64,000 bases of DNA from Nitrospira sp. (GTDB lineage Bacteria; Nitrospirota; Nitrospiria; Nitrospirales; Nitrospiraceae): the NCBI GenBank assembly GCA_031315995.1, contig JALDRG010000002.1:124001-188000 (forward strand), given 5' to 3'. A program made the position numbers and the translations under genes. Below the pieces are notes generated by a model that was not told the origin of the DNA, made no database searches, and saw only the letters and a list, made by a program, of their open reading frames with translations. The stretch's first letter is position 1. The number at the start of each line of letters is the position of its first letter. Below are positions 35,010 to 44,372 of the stretch, in pieces.

Positions 35010-35786
35010 ATGACAAAGACCGGCTACATGCTCCGCGACAAACCGACCCATTACTCAACCCCTATGGTGGCCCACATGATGACACCCGGAGTAGTACAGG
35101 TCCCGGGGGATGTTTCTGTCAGCGAAGCCGCCTTGCTCCTCGACCGGGAGCGCATTCCCTGCCTGTTGGTGAAGGATAGTGACACCACGTTCGGGATCAT
35201 GACCTCCGGCGATATTGTCACGAAGGTCGTTGCCCAGGGACTGGAACCGCACGATGTGGAAGTCCGGTCCATCATGTCGAAACCCGTGCATTCCATCGAA
35301 TGTGATCAGATTCTCGACGACGCGACCAGCGTGATGGCCTCCACCGGCGCCTCGCTGCTGATCGTCACCAAACAAGGCCAGCCAGTGGGCATCCTGACGG
35401 CGCGAGATCTTGCGCTGGCGCCCAAGCGATGCGAAACATGTCTGCCTGCCACCATTCGCGTGACAAACGGTGAGGGCGAGGGAGCGAAACACATCGCCAC
35501 CATCCGACAGTTAAGTCACGTCGGGGCCTTCATCGAGAGCCGCACACTGCTGCTCCCCGGTACGAACATCGTCCTCTCTTTTCTACTCCCAGGAGTGGAC
35601 TTGAGCTTCTCCGTGCGCGGGACCATCCTCAACAGTAGTTATGAGCCGGAATTCCAGGAAGACCGGGGCGTGCGGGGAACGAATCCCGGAGTCGACATCC
35701 AATTCGCTCCTCTGCCCTCCTCCGACGAGGCGAAGATTCGCGCCTGGGTGCTGCAAAACTTGCCGCGAGCGGCCGGCCTCTCCTAA
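35010..35786 (+). CDS. CBS-domain pair fused to a PilZ-like domain
   Basis: 258 residues. Residues 20-140 are two CBS repeats (MTPGVVQVPGDVSVSEAALLL...GIMTSGDIVTKV and IMSKPVHSIECDQILDDATSVM...GILTARDLAL), which bind adenine nucleotides. Residues 150-255 are PilZ-like (HIATIRQLSHVGAFIES, LPGTNIVLSFLLPG). The RxxxR half of the c-di-GMP motif is absent and the usual D/NxSxxG reads QLSHVG, so direct c-di-GMP binding is doubtful. Soluble, probably a signal-integrating protein. Divergent from the MNIO operon, with 190 bases between. Confidence 0.85.
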   Translation: MTKTGYMLRDKPTHYSTPMVAHMMTPGVVQVPGDVSVSEAALLLDRERIPCLLVKDSDTTFGIMTSGDIVTKVVAQGLEPHDVEVRSIMSKPVHSIECDQILDDATSVMASTGASLLIVTKQGQPVGILTARDLALAPKRCETCLPATIRVTNGEGEGAKHIATIRQLSHVGAFIESRTLLLPGTNIVLSFLLPGVDLSFSVRGTILNSSYEPEFQEDRGVRGTNPGVDIQFAPLPSSDEAKIRAWVLQNLPRAAGLS

Positions 35787-35936
35787 CTCGAACGATTCAT
35801 GAACACCTGCGACCTTGTTCGATCGTCTCGCCTTTGCCTGCTTCGATGAATCTTTTGCTTCATCCGCGTGAGCTTGTTATGATTTCTTTCTCCGACGATA
35901 CGCGTCTGGAGTTTACCGTGCTTTAGGTGACCATTC

Positions 35937-36992
35937 ATGAAAAGCCCTGCCGCTCGCTCCAAGCCGACCCCGACCAAAGACGAAATTCGCGCGCAACTCA
36001 ACACCCTGCTCGACCGTCCGGACGACGACATCCAGGCGGCGCTCATGAAGGAAATTCTCGCGGGAGTCATCCGGCTCTCGGAATCGCAGCTGGATGTCCT
36101 CGATCTCAAGATCGTGAATCGAGCTCTGAAGGAACTGCGGCACGCCTTCAGGGTGTTCCAAGGGTACCGCCACCGCCTCAAGGTCAGCGTATTCGGATCG
36201 GCCCGCACTCCCGCCGACGACCCCAACTACCAGCTGGCCTTTCAATTCGCCCGACGGATGGTGGAAGAAGGCTACATGACCATCACCGGCGGCGCGGACG
36301 GCATCATGCGAGCGTCACAAGAAGGCGCCGGCCGCGAACATAGTTTCGGCGTGAATATCATGCTGCCCTTCGAGCAAGGCGCCAACGCCGTCATCGCTGA
36401 TGACCCCAAGCTCGTCACCTTCAAATACTTCTTCACCCGCAAACTCATGTTCCAAAAAGAATCACATGCGATTGCTTTGTTTCCAGGAGGATTCGGCACC
36501 CATGACGAGGGATTTGAAATCATGACCCTCGTGCAGACCGGCAAGAGCGACCCGAAACCGATCGTATGCCTCCAAGCGCCAGGCTGCGACTACTGGAATC
36601 ACTGGAATTCGTTCATCACCGAACAATTGTTGAAACGACGGCTGATCAACGCCGAGGATCTCTCCCTCTTCACCATCGTCGACAACGTCGACGATGCCGT
36701 CACGGAGATCCGCACATTTTATCAGCGTTATCACTCGCTCCGATTTGTGGGGCGTCAGCTCGTCGTCAGACTGAAGGCGCCATTGACCGAGTCGCAGGTG
36801 GCGGACGTACAACGGCAATTCAACGACATGCTGACGGAAGGAACGTTCGAACAACGGCCGTCGCTTCCCGAGGAAATCGATGAGCCCGGGCTGAAGGATC
36901 TCTCGCGATTGACCTTCTCGTTCAACCGTCGAAACGCCGGCCGCCTCCGACAGCTGATCAATCATCTCAACCAACTGCCCGCGACGGTGTAG
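35937..36992 (+). CDS. LOG-family protein (Rossmann fold)
   Basis: 351 residues. The core (residues about 80-260) has the LOG signature: SVFGSART near the start, ITGGADGIM, and PGGFGTHDEGFEIMTL with the PGGxGTxxE motif of cytokinin-activating phosphoribohydrolases. It carries an extra N-terminal helical domain of about 75 residues and a C-terminal extension, as in the longer LOG-like subgroup, where activity on nucleotide monophosphates is likely but not proven. Soluble. The ATG follows AGGTGACCATTC. A perfect hairpin follows the stop codon. Confidence 0.88.
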   Translation: MKSPAARSKPTPTKDEIRAQLNTLLDRPDDDIQAALMKEILAGVIRLSESQLDVLDLKIVNRALKELRHAFRVFQGYRHRLKVSVFGSARTPADDPNYQLAFQFARRMVEEGYMTITGGADGIMRASQEGAGREHSFGVNIMLPFEQGANAVIADDPKLVTFKYFFTRKLMFQKESHAIALFPGGFGTHDEGFEIMTLVQTGKSDPKPIVCLQAPGCDYWNHWNSFITEQLLKRRLINAEDLSLFTIVDNVDDAVTEIRTFYQRYHSLRFVGRQLVVRLKAPLTESQVADVQRQFNDMLTEGTFEQRPSLPEEIDEPGLKDLSRLTFSFNRRNAGRLRQLINHLNQLPATV

Positions 36993-37001
36993 CCGGATCC
37001 A

Positions 37002-37032
37002 GGCGATGCCGGTCAGGCCGACCGGCATCGCC
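37002..37032 (+). terminator. hairpin terminator after the LOG-family gene
   Basis: Perfect 13-bp inverted repeat (37002-37014 with 37020-37032, five-base loop), nine bases after the stop codon. The following bases are C-rich rather than U-rich, so termination may be incomplete. Confidence 0.65.
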
Positions 37033-37090
37033 CTCCCCCCTGAGTTAGCCCTTTAGTCTCCATGAACGGACATGCTAAGGTGGTGAGCCT

Positions 37091-37963
37091 ATGAGTGCTG
37101 CCTCCATGCGAAGTCATTCCTCTTCTCCTCCCACGCTGATTCTCTATCACGCGGAATGTGCGGATGGTTTCGGTGCCGCGTGGGCCATTTGGCGGCGCTA
37201 CCCCGGCGCGGAGTATCGTCCCGTGAAACATGGGGAGGGACCACCGGCCGGCCTGGCCGGACATCGTATCGTCATTGTGGATTTTAGTTACCCCCGGCCG
37301 ACGCTCGAAACCATCGCTAAAGACGCAGCCAGCCTGGTTGTCCTGGACCATCACATCACCGCCCAACAGACGCTGGCCGATCTGCCCTATGCCTATTTCG
37401 ATCAGAAAAAATCCGGCGCCGTGCTCGGCTGGGAATGGGCCCACGATGAACCGGCTCCCTGGTTGTTGCGATATATTCAGGACAAGGACCTCTGGCAGTG
37501 GGCGCTCCCGAACAGCCGGGAGATCAGCGCCGCACTGGCCTCGCATCCGTTCGACTTTCAGCTTTGGACGCGCTTCGAGCAGCGTGAGTTGGAGCGGGAC
37601 GGCCAGGCGATTCTCCGCTACGAAAACGAACTGGTCAAGAAATTGGCCTCACACGCGACCCTGGTTCAATTTGAAGGGGCGACCGTGCCCGCAGTTCAGA
37701 GTGCCGTCCTCACGAGTCAAATCGGCGAACGACTGTCCGCCGAGCACCCCTTCTGCCTCATCTGGCATGACCGCAACGGGCGACGGTACTACAGCATGCG
37801 CTCCCGCGAAGATGGAACCGACGTGGGCTCGATCGCCGCGTCATTCGGCGGCGGAGGGCATACGCATGCGGCCGGTTTTTCGATTCCGTTGCAAGCCGAC
37901 GGGTCGCTCCCATCACATCCTCGATTACCGCTAGCAGCACCCTTGCACCCGGACCATCGGTGA
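37091..37963 (+). CDS. DHH-family phosphoesterase
   Basis: 290 residues. DHH superfamily phosphodiesterase (nano-RNase/oligoribonuclease-like or related). Motifs: HAECADGFGAAWA (motif I with Asp), VDFSYPR (motif II), VLDHHITA (the DHH motif) and, at the C-terminus, GGGGHTHAAGFSI of the DHHA1 substrate domain. The first Asp motif reads ECADG rather than DxD, as in several members of this branch. Cytoplasmic. It precedes the rhomboid gene by three bases and is probably co-transcribed with it. Substrate not known. Confidence 0.9.
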   Translation: MSAASMRSHSSSPPTLILYHAECADGFGAAWAIWRRYPGAEYRPVKHGEGPPAGLAGHRIVIVDFSYPRPTLETIAKDAASLVVLDHHITAQQTLADLPYAYFDQKKSGAVLGWEWAHDEPAPWLLRYIQDKDLWQWALPNSREISAALASHPFDFQLWTRFEQRELERDGQAILRYENELVKKLASHATLVQFEGATVPAVQSAVLTSQIGERLSAEHPFCLIWHDRNGRRYYSMRSREDGTDVGSIAASFGGGGHTHAAGFSIPLQADGSLPSHPRLPLAAPLHPDHR

Positions 37964-37966
37964 CCG

Positions 37967-38671
37967 ATGCTGCCCCTCAATGACGATACCCCGACCGACA
38001 GTACGCCGGTCGTGACCATCAGCTTCATCGTCGCCTGCTCCCTTATTTTTCTCTATCAAAGCGCCTTACCGCCGACCCCCGGGGAAATTCTCGTGTATCA
38101 GTACGGTGCGATTCCGGCCGTCCTGTTCGGTCATGCGGCCCTCCCACCCGAAGCGATGGCGATCCCCGCGTTTTCGACCGTCCTGACGAGCATGTTCCTG
38201 CACGGCAGCTGGATGCATCTCATCGGCAATATGTTGTACCTCTGGGTCTTCGGCAATAACATCGAAGATGTGATGGGAGCCACGAAATTTATTATCTTCT
38301 ACCTGCTGTGCGGCATCGTGGCGGCATTCAGTCATGCGGTCACGGATCCCACATCAACCGTCCCGATGGTCGGCGCCAGCGGCGCGATCTCGGGAGTATT
38401 AGGCGCCTACCTGCTGTTGTTTCCTCATGCCAGAATTTTGCTGCTTGCCCCGCTCGTGGGAACCATCTATGTGCCGGCCGGCCTCGTGCTGGGATTTTGG
38501 TTCGTGATGCAGATTCTGAGCGGCGGAGCGAGCCTCGGCTCGCAAGGGGGAGGGGTGGCCTTTTTCGCTCATATCGGTGGATTCGTGGCCGGGATGATCC
38601 TGATCGGATTTTTCAAACGACCGGAAGTGCGGTTTTTCACGCCTGCTCGTGCCAGATCCTGGCGCTACTGA
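37967..38671 (+). CDS. rhomboid-family intramembrane serine protease
   Basis: 234 residues with six or more membrane helices. Catalytic Ser138 lies in GASGAISG and catalytic His202 in FFAHIGGFVAG; the HGSWMHLIGNMLYLWVFG segment is the conserved rhomboid helix with its His and Asn. It cleaves single-pass membrane proteins within or near the membrane; substrate unknown. Start ATG three bases after the DHH gene. Its end faces the end of the hybrid kinase gene with only 16 bases between. Confidence 0.94.
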   Translation: MLPLNDDTPTDSTPVVTISFIVACSLIFLYQSALPPTPGEILVYQYGAIPAVLFGHAALPPEAMAIPAFSTVLTSMFLHGSWMHLIGNMLYLWVFGNNIEDVMGATKFIIFYLLCGIVAAFSHAVTDPTSTVPMVGASGAISGVLGAYLLLFPHARILLLAPLVGTIYVPAGLVLGFWFVMQILSGGASLGSQGGGVAFFAHIGGFVAGMILIGFFKRPEVRFFTPARARSWRY

Positions 38672-38687
38672 ATGCTCGCTCGACAAC

Positions 38688-40568
38688 TCACACATCCAGC
38701 AGTTCGCGGATTTTTCCGGCCAAATCATGCTGTCGATAGGGCTGCTGCAGGAAGTATTTTTTATTGACCCGATGACTGGCGATCGTGTCGTCCGAGAACC
38801 CGGACACAAACAACGCCTTCATCTTGGGATGTTGGAGGACCAGGCGCTTGGCCAACTCCCGGCCGCTGATTTCCGGCATGGAGAGGTGGCTGACGGTGAG
38901 GTGAATCGGCCCTTGGTGCTGCTGGGCCACCAGCAGGGCCTCCACGGCAGACCCCGCCTCCAACACATGATAGCGATGGCAGTTGAGCGTCGAGAAGGCC
39001 AGCTTTCTGGCAATTTCATCCTCCTCGACCAACAGCACCGTCTCCGCCCCTTTCGACAGCGCTTCGTTGAGTACCCTCGTATCCCTCAAGATTCCATTTC
39101 GCTCAACTAACGGGAAATAGACGCGCACTGTCGTCCCCTGTCCGGGCTGGCTCTGGACCTCAACCATTCCTCCGTATTGGCGAACGATCCCATAGACCGA
39201 CGTCAGGCCTAGCCCGGCATGGGTTTCCTTGGTGGAGAAGAACGGTTCGAACATCTGGGATTGGACGGTCAGGTTCATCCCACCGCCACTATCGCTCACG
39301 GCAATCCGGGCCATGCGCTTCCTGGGATTCTTTTCCAGTTGCTCGGCGGGGAGCAATTCACCGGTGACGACCTCTAGTGCAATGTCCACACGACCGCCCT
39401 TCGGCATGGCATCCCGCGCATTGGCTACCAGATGCAAGAGCGCATACTCCAATCGATCATGCCCGATTTCCACCAAGATCGGCACCGAATCACTCGGCAA
39501 CCGCATGTCGATCCGTCCGGGCAGCAGCCCTTGCAACGTCTCCCGCATCGATTCAATTGCCGGACCGAGCGACAACGTGTCACGAATGGTGGTTTCATGT
39601 ACCTGTAACGCCAATAGTTGTGCCGTTAAGGTCGCGGCCCGCTCTCCGCTGCGGAAAATCTCGTCGACCGGCCCCTGCAAGGCATCATTCGGCTTCAGTT
39701 TGGACACGATGACGCCGGTCTCTTTTCCGATGACCGACAACACTTCATTGAACTCATGCGCCAACTTGGACGCCAGGCGGCCCACCGCCTCGAATTTCTG
39801 CGCTTCGCGCAACTGTCGTTCCAACCCCGTCCGCTCCACCATGCCTTGACGGATCTCTTGATTCGCACGGGAGAGACCCTGCTTCAGTCCTTGCACGCGG
39901 GTTTCGAGTTGCGACCGTCGTTCCTCCAGCACCTGCTCAGACTGTTTCAATCCCTGTACGTTTTCCCGCAACAGGCGATTGCGCCGGCGCTCAGTGGCGA
40001 CCGTTTCAAGCGTGAGGCCATAAAACACCGACATGATCAGCAAGACCGGTATACCCAGAAGATGCCCCACCGCGAGGGTGCCCGACTGCATCGCATGTTC
40101 GTACACCAAGACGCCATACCCGGCGCAGATGACCATCGACAGACCGAGCAGTTGTCGAAGCGAAGGGGCCGAAGAGGCAATCAAGAGCAGGAGAAAATAG
40201 GTGAGATACAGTTCGGAGCTGGCGTTCCCCGAAAGATAAATCGTCCCCGTCACCAACAGGGTATTGATGCTGATCAGCGCGCCGGGAAACCAGGCCCCCT
40301 CAAGGAGATTCCGCGGCAACAGCATGATCCCGCAACTGATCAGAATCAGGCCGGCGGCCACCATGAGACTCACCGCACGCCCGTAGATCGTCTCATTACT
40401 GACCAACAACTCATAGGAGAGGATGCCCGCCACAAGACTTTGCAGAAAAATCGTGCGCGTACGGGAATGATTGAGCAGCCGCCCCAGCCCTCGCATAGTT
40501 GGGTGCCGTCCGGTTTGGTCGAGTTCGGAAGAAGAAAGTGGAACGCTCACTACCGCGCCTGCCTTCAA
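38688..40568 (-). CDS. membrane hybrid histidine kinase with inactive receiver
   Basis: 626 residues. Five or six N-terminal membrane helices (about 40-190), a coiled coil (200-265), HisKA-like domain with LAHEFNEVLSVI, and HATPase with LLHLVANARDAMPKGG, DSGGGM and GLGLTSVYGIVRQYGG. The C-terminal receiver (about 510-626) starts normally (VLLVEEDEIARK) but the phospho-acceptor Asp is His561 (VSHLSMP) and the conserved Lys is Gln609 (FLQQPYR), so it cannot be phosphorylated in the usual way. The start is a TTG at 40568; a GTG at 40550 and an ATG at 40496 are alternatives. Monocistronic. Confidence 0.9.
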   Translation of the reverse strand: MKAGAVVSVPLSSSELDQTGRHPTMRGLGRLLNHSRTRTIFLQSLVAGILSYELLVSNETIYGRAVSLMVAAGLILISCGIMLLPRNLLEGAWFPGALISINTLLVTGTIYLSGNASSELYLTYFLLLLIASSAPSLRQLLGLSMVICAGYGVLVYEHAMQSGTLAVGHLLGIPVLLIMSVFYGLTLETVATERRRNRLLRENVQGLKQSEQVLEERRSQLETRVQGLKQGLSRANQEIRQGMVERTGLERQLREAQKFEAVGRLASKLAHEFNEVLSVIGKETGVIVSKLKPNDALQGPVDEIFRSGERAATLTAQLLALQVHETTIRDTLSLGPAIESMRETLQGLLPGRIDMRLPSDSVPILVEIGHDRLEYALLHLVANARDAMPKGGRVDIALEVVTGELLPAEQLEKNPRKRMARIAVSDSGGGMNLTVQSQMFEPFFSTKETHAGLGLTSVYGIVRQYGGMVEVQSQPGQGTTVRVYFPLVERNGILRDTRVLNEALSKGAETVLLVEEDEIARKLAFSTLNCHRYHVLEAGSAVEALLVAQQHQGPIHLTVSHLSMPEISGRELAKRLVLQHPKMKALFVSGFSDDTIASHRVNKKYFLQQPYRQHDLAGKIRELLDV

Positions 40569-40938
40569 TAGGAAAGTGTGAGACCGAGTGAGAAGTCAGC
40601 AAGTCCCATACCCTGATTACGACGCGGCAAGTCGTGGCATTTTCAGGGACCGTAAAAAAACGGGGTGGCCTGGACGGCCAGAAGACTCACCTCGTATCAC
40701 AAAAACGAACACCCGCCGGGCGGGACAAGCGACGCCAACGGATGCGAATGAGCACCACCGTAGACGTTGCCTGACACAGACCGAAGCGTCTCGCTCGTTC
40801 TGCGCATTCATGACCTTTCGTGGGGACCTCGCAGGACCTCCAGATGAGACTGGCTTGCGGAATTGCGCGGACGGGAGGCCTTCTTGGGCAAGATGTTGAC
40901 CGACCAAGCGGCGAGGGCGGTGACTGCAACGGAACGAT
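40569..40938. other. 370-bp intergenic region between purK and the hybrid kinase
   Basis: No gene is recognised. It contains a minus-strand terminator-like hairpin with a T7 run (40654-40680, listed separately) and a second small GC hairpin (40712-40724). The kinase promoter must lie in the lower part. Confidence 0.5.
40654..40680 (-). terminator. terminator-like hairpin downstream of purK
   Basis: On the minus strand TGGCC-gtcca-GGCCA (40680-40666) is followed after five bases by seven Ts (40660-40654). The stem is short, but the T-run is the longest nearby; it lies about 260 bases after the purK stop. Confidence 0.45.
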
Positions 40939-42120
40939 TTATGAACGCTGTGGGCGAACGGCGAGTGGGGCGAGCCGCGATCGGAACGTTGACGCTTTGA
41001 AGAGGGCCTCCTCACGGGTCGCGGCGAGGAAGGTAATGTGACCCATTTTTCGTTTCGGACGCATCACCCGCTTTCCATAATGATGGACCACTGCGCCCGG
41101 CTCGCGCAGGAGCTCTTGTGCGGCGGGCAGCACCGTGACCAGCCGGATCTCGTCTCCGATAAGATTGAGCATCACCGCGGGACTCAGCAAGCGCACCTCC
41201 CCAAGCGGCAACCCACAAAGGGCGCGCACCTGCTGTTCAAATTGCGATACCGTACAGGCATCCAATGAGTAATGGCCGGAATTATGCGGCCTGGGCGCGA
41301 CTTCGTTGATAAGCAGCCGGCCATCTGCCATGAGAAACAGCTCCACGCAAAACACCCCTACGCCGCCCAAAACCTGTACCGCGCGCCGTGCCATGGTCGC
41401 AGCCTGCTCAGCGACGGTCTCCGGCACGTCGGCCGGCACCGTGGTCTGGCGCAGAATGCCGTCTTCATGCACATTTTCAACGAGCGGATACGTGCGCGCG
41501 GCTCCGTCGACGGTGCGCACGACCAGGATCGAGACCTCGCGTTCGAAAGGCAGCCACTCCTCCAAAATCCAACGCGATCCCGGCCTCGTGGACCGAGCCA
41601 TGTCCTGCTGCACCGTGTCGCAATCTTCTGTGCGATCGATCTTCCATTGTCCTTTGCCGTCGTACCCCGCGGTCGCGGTTTTGCAGACCAGCGGGTACGC
41701 GAGCACCGTTTGACGACTGAGTTCCTCCGGCGATGAGAGAGCGTGAAACCTCGGGACAGCGAGTCCATGAGCGTGCAGAAAGGTCTTTTGTTCGATCCGA
41801 TCTTGAATTACGCGGAGGACTCGACTCGATGGCCGAACCGGCACCTCACTCTCCATCTGCTCGCACAAGTCAGCCGGCACATTTTCCCACTCATACGTGA
41901 CCGCGCGAACCCGCTCGACGAAATTCTTGCGGGCAACGGCGTCCATAAACGGTTTGACGAGGGAATAGTCGGCAAGTCGGTGGGCGGGCGCTTCGGGGTC
42001 GGGATCCCATACCGCGATGGCATACCCCATGCGTCGAGCCGTGGTGGCGAACATTGCGCCGAGTTGCCCTCCCCCTAGAACCCCTAGAGTCGCGCCGGGA
42101 TCGACGACCGTCATGTTCAC
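40939..42120 (-). CDS. purK: 5-(carboxyamino)imidazole ribonucleotide synthase
   Basis: 393 residues. ATP-grasp enzyme that carboxylates aminoimidazole ribonucleotide at N5 using ATP and bicarbonate in purine synthesis. Recognisable are the N-terminal [14 protein letters not shown], the ATP-grasp core ([17 protein letters not shown]), [11 protein letters not shown] and [19 protein letters not shown]. The GTG at 42120 overlaps the purE stop by four bases (GTGA), so the two are coupled. The gene order purE-purK and the length are standard. Confidence 0.95.
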   Translation of the reverse strand: MNMTVVDPGATLGVLGGGQLGAMFATTARRMGYAIAVWDPDPEAPAHRLADYSLVKPFMDAVARKNFVERVRAVTYEWENVPADLCEQMESEVPVRPSSRVLRVIQDRIEQKTFLHAHGLAVPRFHALSSPEELSRQTVLAYPLVCKTATAGYDGKGQWKIDRTEDCDTVQQDMARSTRPGSRWILEEWLPFEREVSILVVRTVDGAARTYPLVENVHEDGILRQTTVPADVPETVAEQAATMARRAVQVLGGVGVFCVELFLMADGRLLINEVAPRPHNSGHYSLDACTVSQFEQQVRALCGLPLGEVRLLSPAVMLNLIGDEIRLVTVLPAAQELLREPGAVVHHYGKRVMRPKRKMGHITFLAATREEALFKASTFRSRLAPLAVRPQRS

Positions 42121-42668
42121 GACCGACGGCTCGTTCGAGCGCTTCGTCTCAGAAGGGGAGGAGACAGACGGGCATCGTCCTGTGAATCGAGCACCGCTTG
42201 CGTTTGATTGGCGCGGAACTGCGCCACGCGTTGTCTGATGGATGCCGACCGTAACGCCAAGATTTGCGCGGCTAGGATGGCGGCATTTTCGGCGCCTCCG
42301 ATGGCGACCGTCGCGACCGGGATGCCCCGAGGCATCTGTACGATGGACAACAACGAGTCCAACCCACGGAGATTCTCCGTGGGAATGGGAACCCCGATCA
42401 CCGGCAATGAGGTCTTCGCCGCCAACATCCCGGGAAGATGGGCGGCGCCGCCGGCGCCTGCAATGATGACCTGGAGGCCCCGCGCCGACGCCTGCTCCGC
42501 ATAGGCAAAGAGGCGATCGGGGGTACGATGGGCCGAGACCACCAGCAGCTCGTTGGGAATTCCGAGCTCATTGAGCATGGCCACGGCCTTCTCCAGAATG
42601 GGAAAATCCGACGTGCTTCCACCCAATACCCCGACGGAAGCCCGAACCCCTGAGTTCTTGTGTGACAT
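42117..42668 (-). CDS. purE: 5-(carboxyamino)imidazole ribonucleotide mutase
   Basis: 183 residues. Moves the carboxyl group from N5 to C4 of the imidazole ribonucleotide, the step after PurK. Motifs: [28 protein letters not shown] with the catalytic His, and [24 protein letters not shown]. The ATG at 42668 is chosen (AAGGTGG eight bases upstream) over a GTG at 42680. The C-terminal 20 residues are Arg/Ser-rich and not conserved. Class I PurE, as expected beside purK. Confidence 0.95.
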   Translation of the reverse strand: MSHKNSGVRASVGVLGGSTSDFPILEKAVAMLNELGIPNELLVVSAHRTPDRLFAYAEQASARGLQVIIAGAGGAAHLPGMLAAKTSLPVIGVPIPTENLRGLDSLLSIVQMPRGIPVATVAIGGAENAAILAAQILALRSASIRQRVAQFRANQTQAVLDSQDDARLSPPLLRRSARTSRRS

Positions 42669-42844
42669 ACGTAAGGCCACCTTTGGCTGAAGGAACGGAT
42701 GATGCGGCGAACCTTAGCCCTTCTACAGTCAACGGGTCAAGCCGCGCATCGGCGGAACCCCTCATTGAATTGACCAAGTCCCGCGCAATCCACTATGATA
42801 CGACCTGTGTGCCTTCAAAGATGACTGTGCCCTGGAGGGGACAC

Positions 42845-44281
42845 GTGCAGCGTATCCGTGAAGGGCTCAAGACCCGACTTCGCTCCCTCGTCACGCAGCG
42901 CACCGGCCTGGATGAAATGGCCGTTGATGAGCTGGCGATATCCACCAAGTTGCGGTCTTGGGAAGCGGTCCAAATTCCTGAACGGCTTCGTTTCTCTTCT
43001 CGGCTGGCCCTTCTCTTGGTCGGCTTCTTCATTTTTATCGTGGCGTTCGTCCCCTGGACCCAAACCATCACGGTGACCGGTCAACTCTCCGCCTATTCCC
43101 CTTTCGACCGGCCGCAGGACATCGAGGCGCAGATCACCGGCCGTATCAAGAAGTGGCATATCTTCGAAGGCGTACGAGTGACGGCCGGCGATGTGATTCT
43201 CGAACTCGAAGACTACGACCCGAACTTCATGGCGCCGGATCTCTTGAACTTGCTGGAACAGCGCAAGAAAGCCCTCGAAGACACGAGAAAGGCCGCCTTG
43301 AGTCGCGCTGACCAGCTCGATAAGCGGATCACGGAAATGCAAAACCTCGTCAAGGCGGCGGTTCCATCGGCAAGCGCCCGCATCCTCGAAGCAGAGAGCA
43401 AGGTCCGTGAAGCACGGCAGAAAATCGAAGCCGCCAAGATTGCGGTGGCCACCGCCGAACTCAATCTAGACCGGCACCAACAACTGGCGAAACAAGGCCT
43501 TGTCTCGCAACGCGAACTGGAACTCACCATTCAATCAGCGGTCGCCAGCAAAGCCAACCTGCGAGGAGCACAGGCCAACCTCAGCGCAGCCGAACAGAGC
43601 ATGAAGGCGCTGAGTTTCGGGCGGGAACAAGTGAGTGCGGAAGTACTTCAACGCCTCCTCGACGCCGAAGCGGCGCGCGATGCGTCGATCGGAGAAGCGG
43701 CTCGCGCTGCCGATCAAGTCGCGGACATGTCGCTGCGACTGTCCAATGCGACCCAACGCCGCGTGGCCAGCCGCATTATTTCGCCGATCGATGGCACCGT
43801 GGTGAAAATGGCGCAGGCCGGCGCAGGTGAAACAGTGCGGCCGGGCGACAAACTGGTCAAGATTTCTCCAGCCAGCACGGACCAGGCCATTGAGATGGTG
43901 GCCGACGGCATTGATGCTCCGTTGCTCAATGTCGGCCGGAAGGTGAAAATCCTGTTCTACGGTATCCCCGCCATCCCGTTACCGGCGTGGCCGGAATTGA
44001 TGGCCGGCACCTACAACGGGGTGATCAAGGTCATCGACCAAGTGGACGACGGAAAAGGCAATTTCCGTTTCTGGGTCGTCCCCGACCAGGAAGAGCGCCC
44101 CTGGCCACCGCAAGAACATGTCCGCCAGGGCACCAAAGCCATGGGGTGGGTCATCCTCAATCGTGTCCCGCTCTGGTATGAGCTGTGGCGCCGCTTCAAC
44201 CTGTTTCCGCCCGACTACCAGGAACGACCCCCGAGTTTGATCGATACGCTCTTACCGAAAGCCGGGCGAGGGGCCAAGTAA
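42845..44281 (+). CDS. HlyD-like membrane-fusion protein of a type I secretion-like system
   Basis: 478 residues. A cytoplasmic N-terminus of about 50 residues precedes one membrane helix (53-72), then a biotinyl/lipoyl half (QITGRIKKWHIFEGVRVTAGDVI), a long coiled-coil hairpin rich in Ala, Glu and Lys (about 130-320), and the second half (IISPIDGTVVKMAQAGAGETVRPGDKLVKI). The C-terminal barrel ends with a tail of about 35 residues (LWYELWRRFNLFPPDY). I chose the GTG at 42845 because GGAGG lies six bases before it; ATGs at 42662 and 42821 lack a ribosome site. It heads an adaptor - TolC - ABC - ABC set. Confidence 0.88.
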   Translation: MQRIREGLKTRLRSLVTQRTGLDEMAVDELAISTKLRSWEAVQIPERLRFSSRLALLLVGFFIFIVAFVPWTQTITVTGQLSAYSPFDRPQDIEAQITGRIKKWHIFEGVRVTAGDVILELEDYDPNFMAPDLLNLLEQRKKALEDTRKAALSRADQLDKRITEMQNLVKAAVPSASARILEAESKVREARQKIEAAKIAVATAELNLDRHQQLAKQGLVSQRELELTIQSAVASKANLRGAQANLSAAEQSMKALSFGREQVSAEVLQRLLDAEAARDASIGEAARAADQVADMSLRLSNATQRRVASRIISPIDGTVVKMAQAGAGETVRPGDKLVKISPASTDQAIEMVADGIDAPLLNVGRKVKILFYGIPAIPLPAWPELMAGTYNGVIKVIDQVDDGKGNFRFWVVPDQEERPWPPQEHVRQGTKAMGWVILNRVPLWYELWRRFNLFPPDYQERPPSLIDTLLPKAGRGAK

Positions 44282-44372
44282 CCAGGCCCCGCTTCCTCGG
44301 CCTTCCTGTCGGAGCGCGCATACTCTTCGACGCTTATTTTCTCCCGTTTGGATTCAGAAAGGAGTGCGACTC

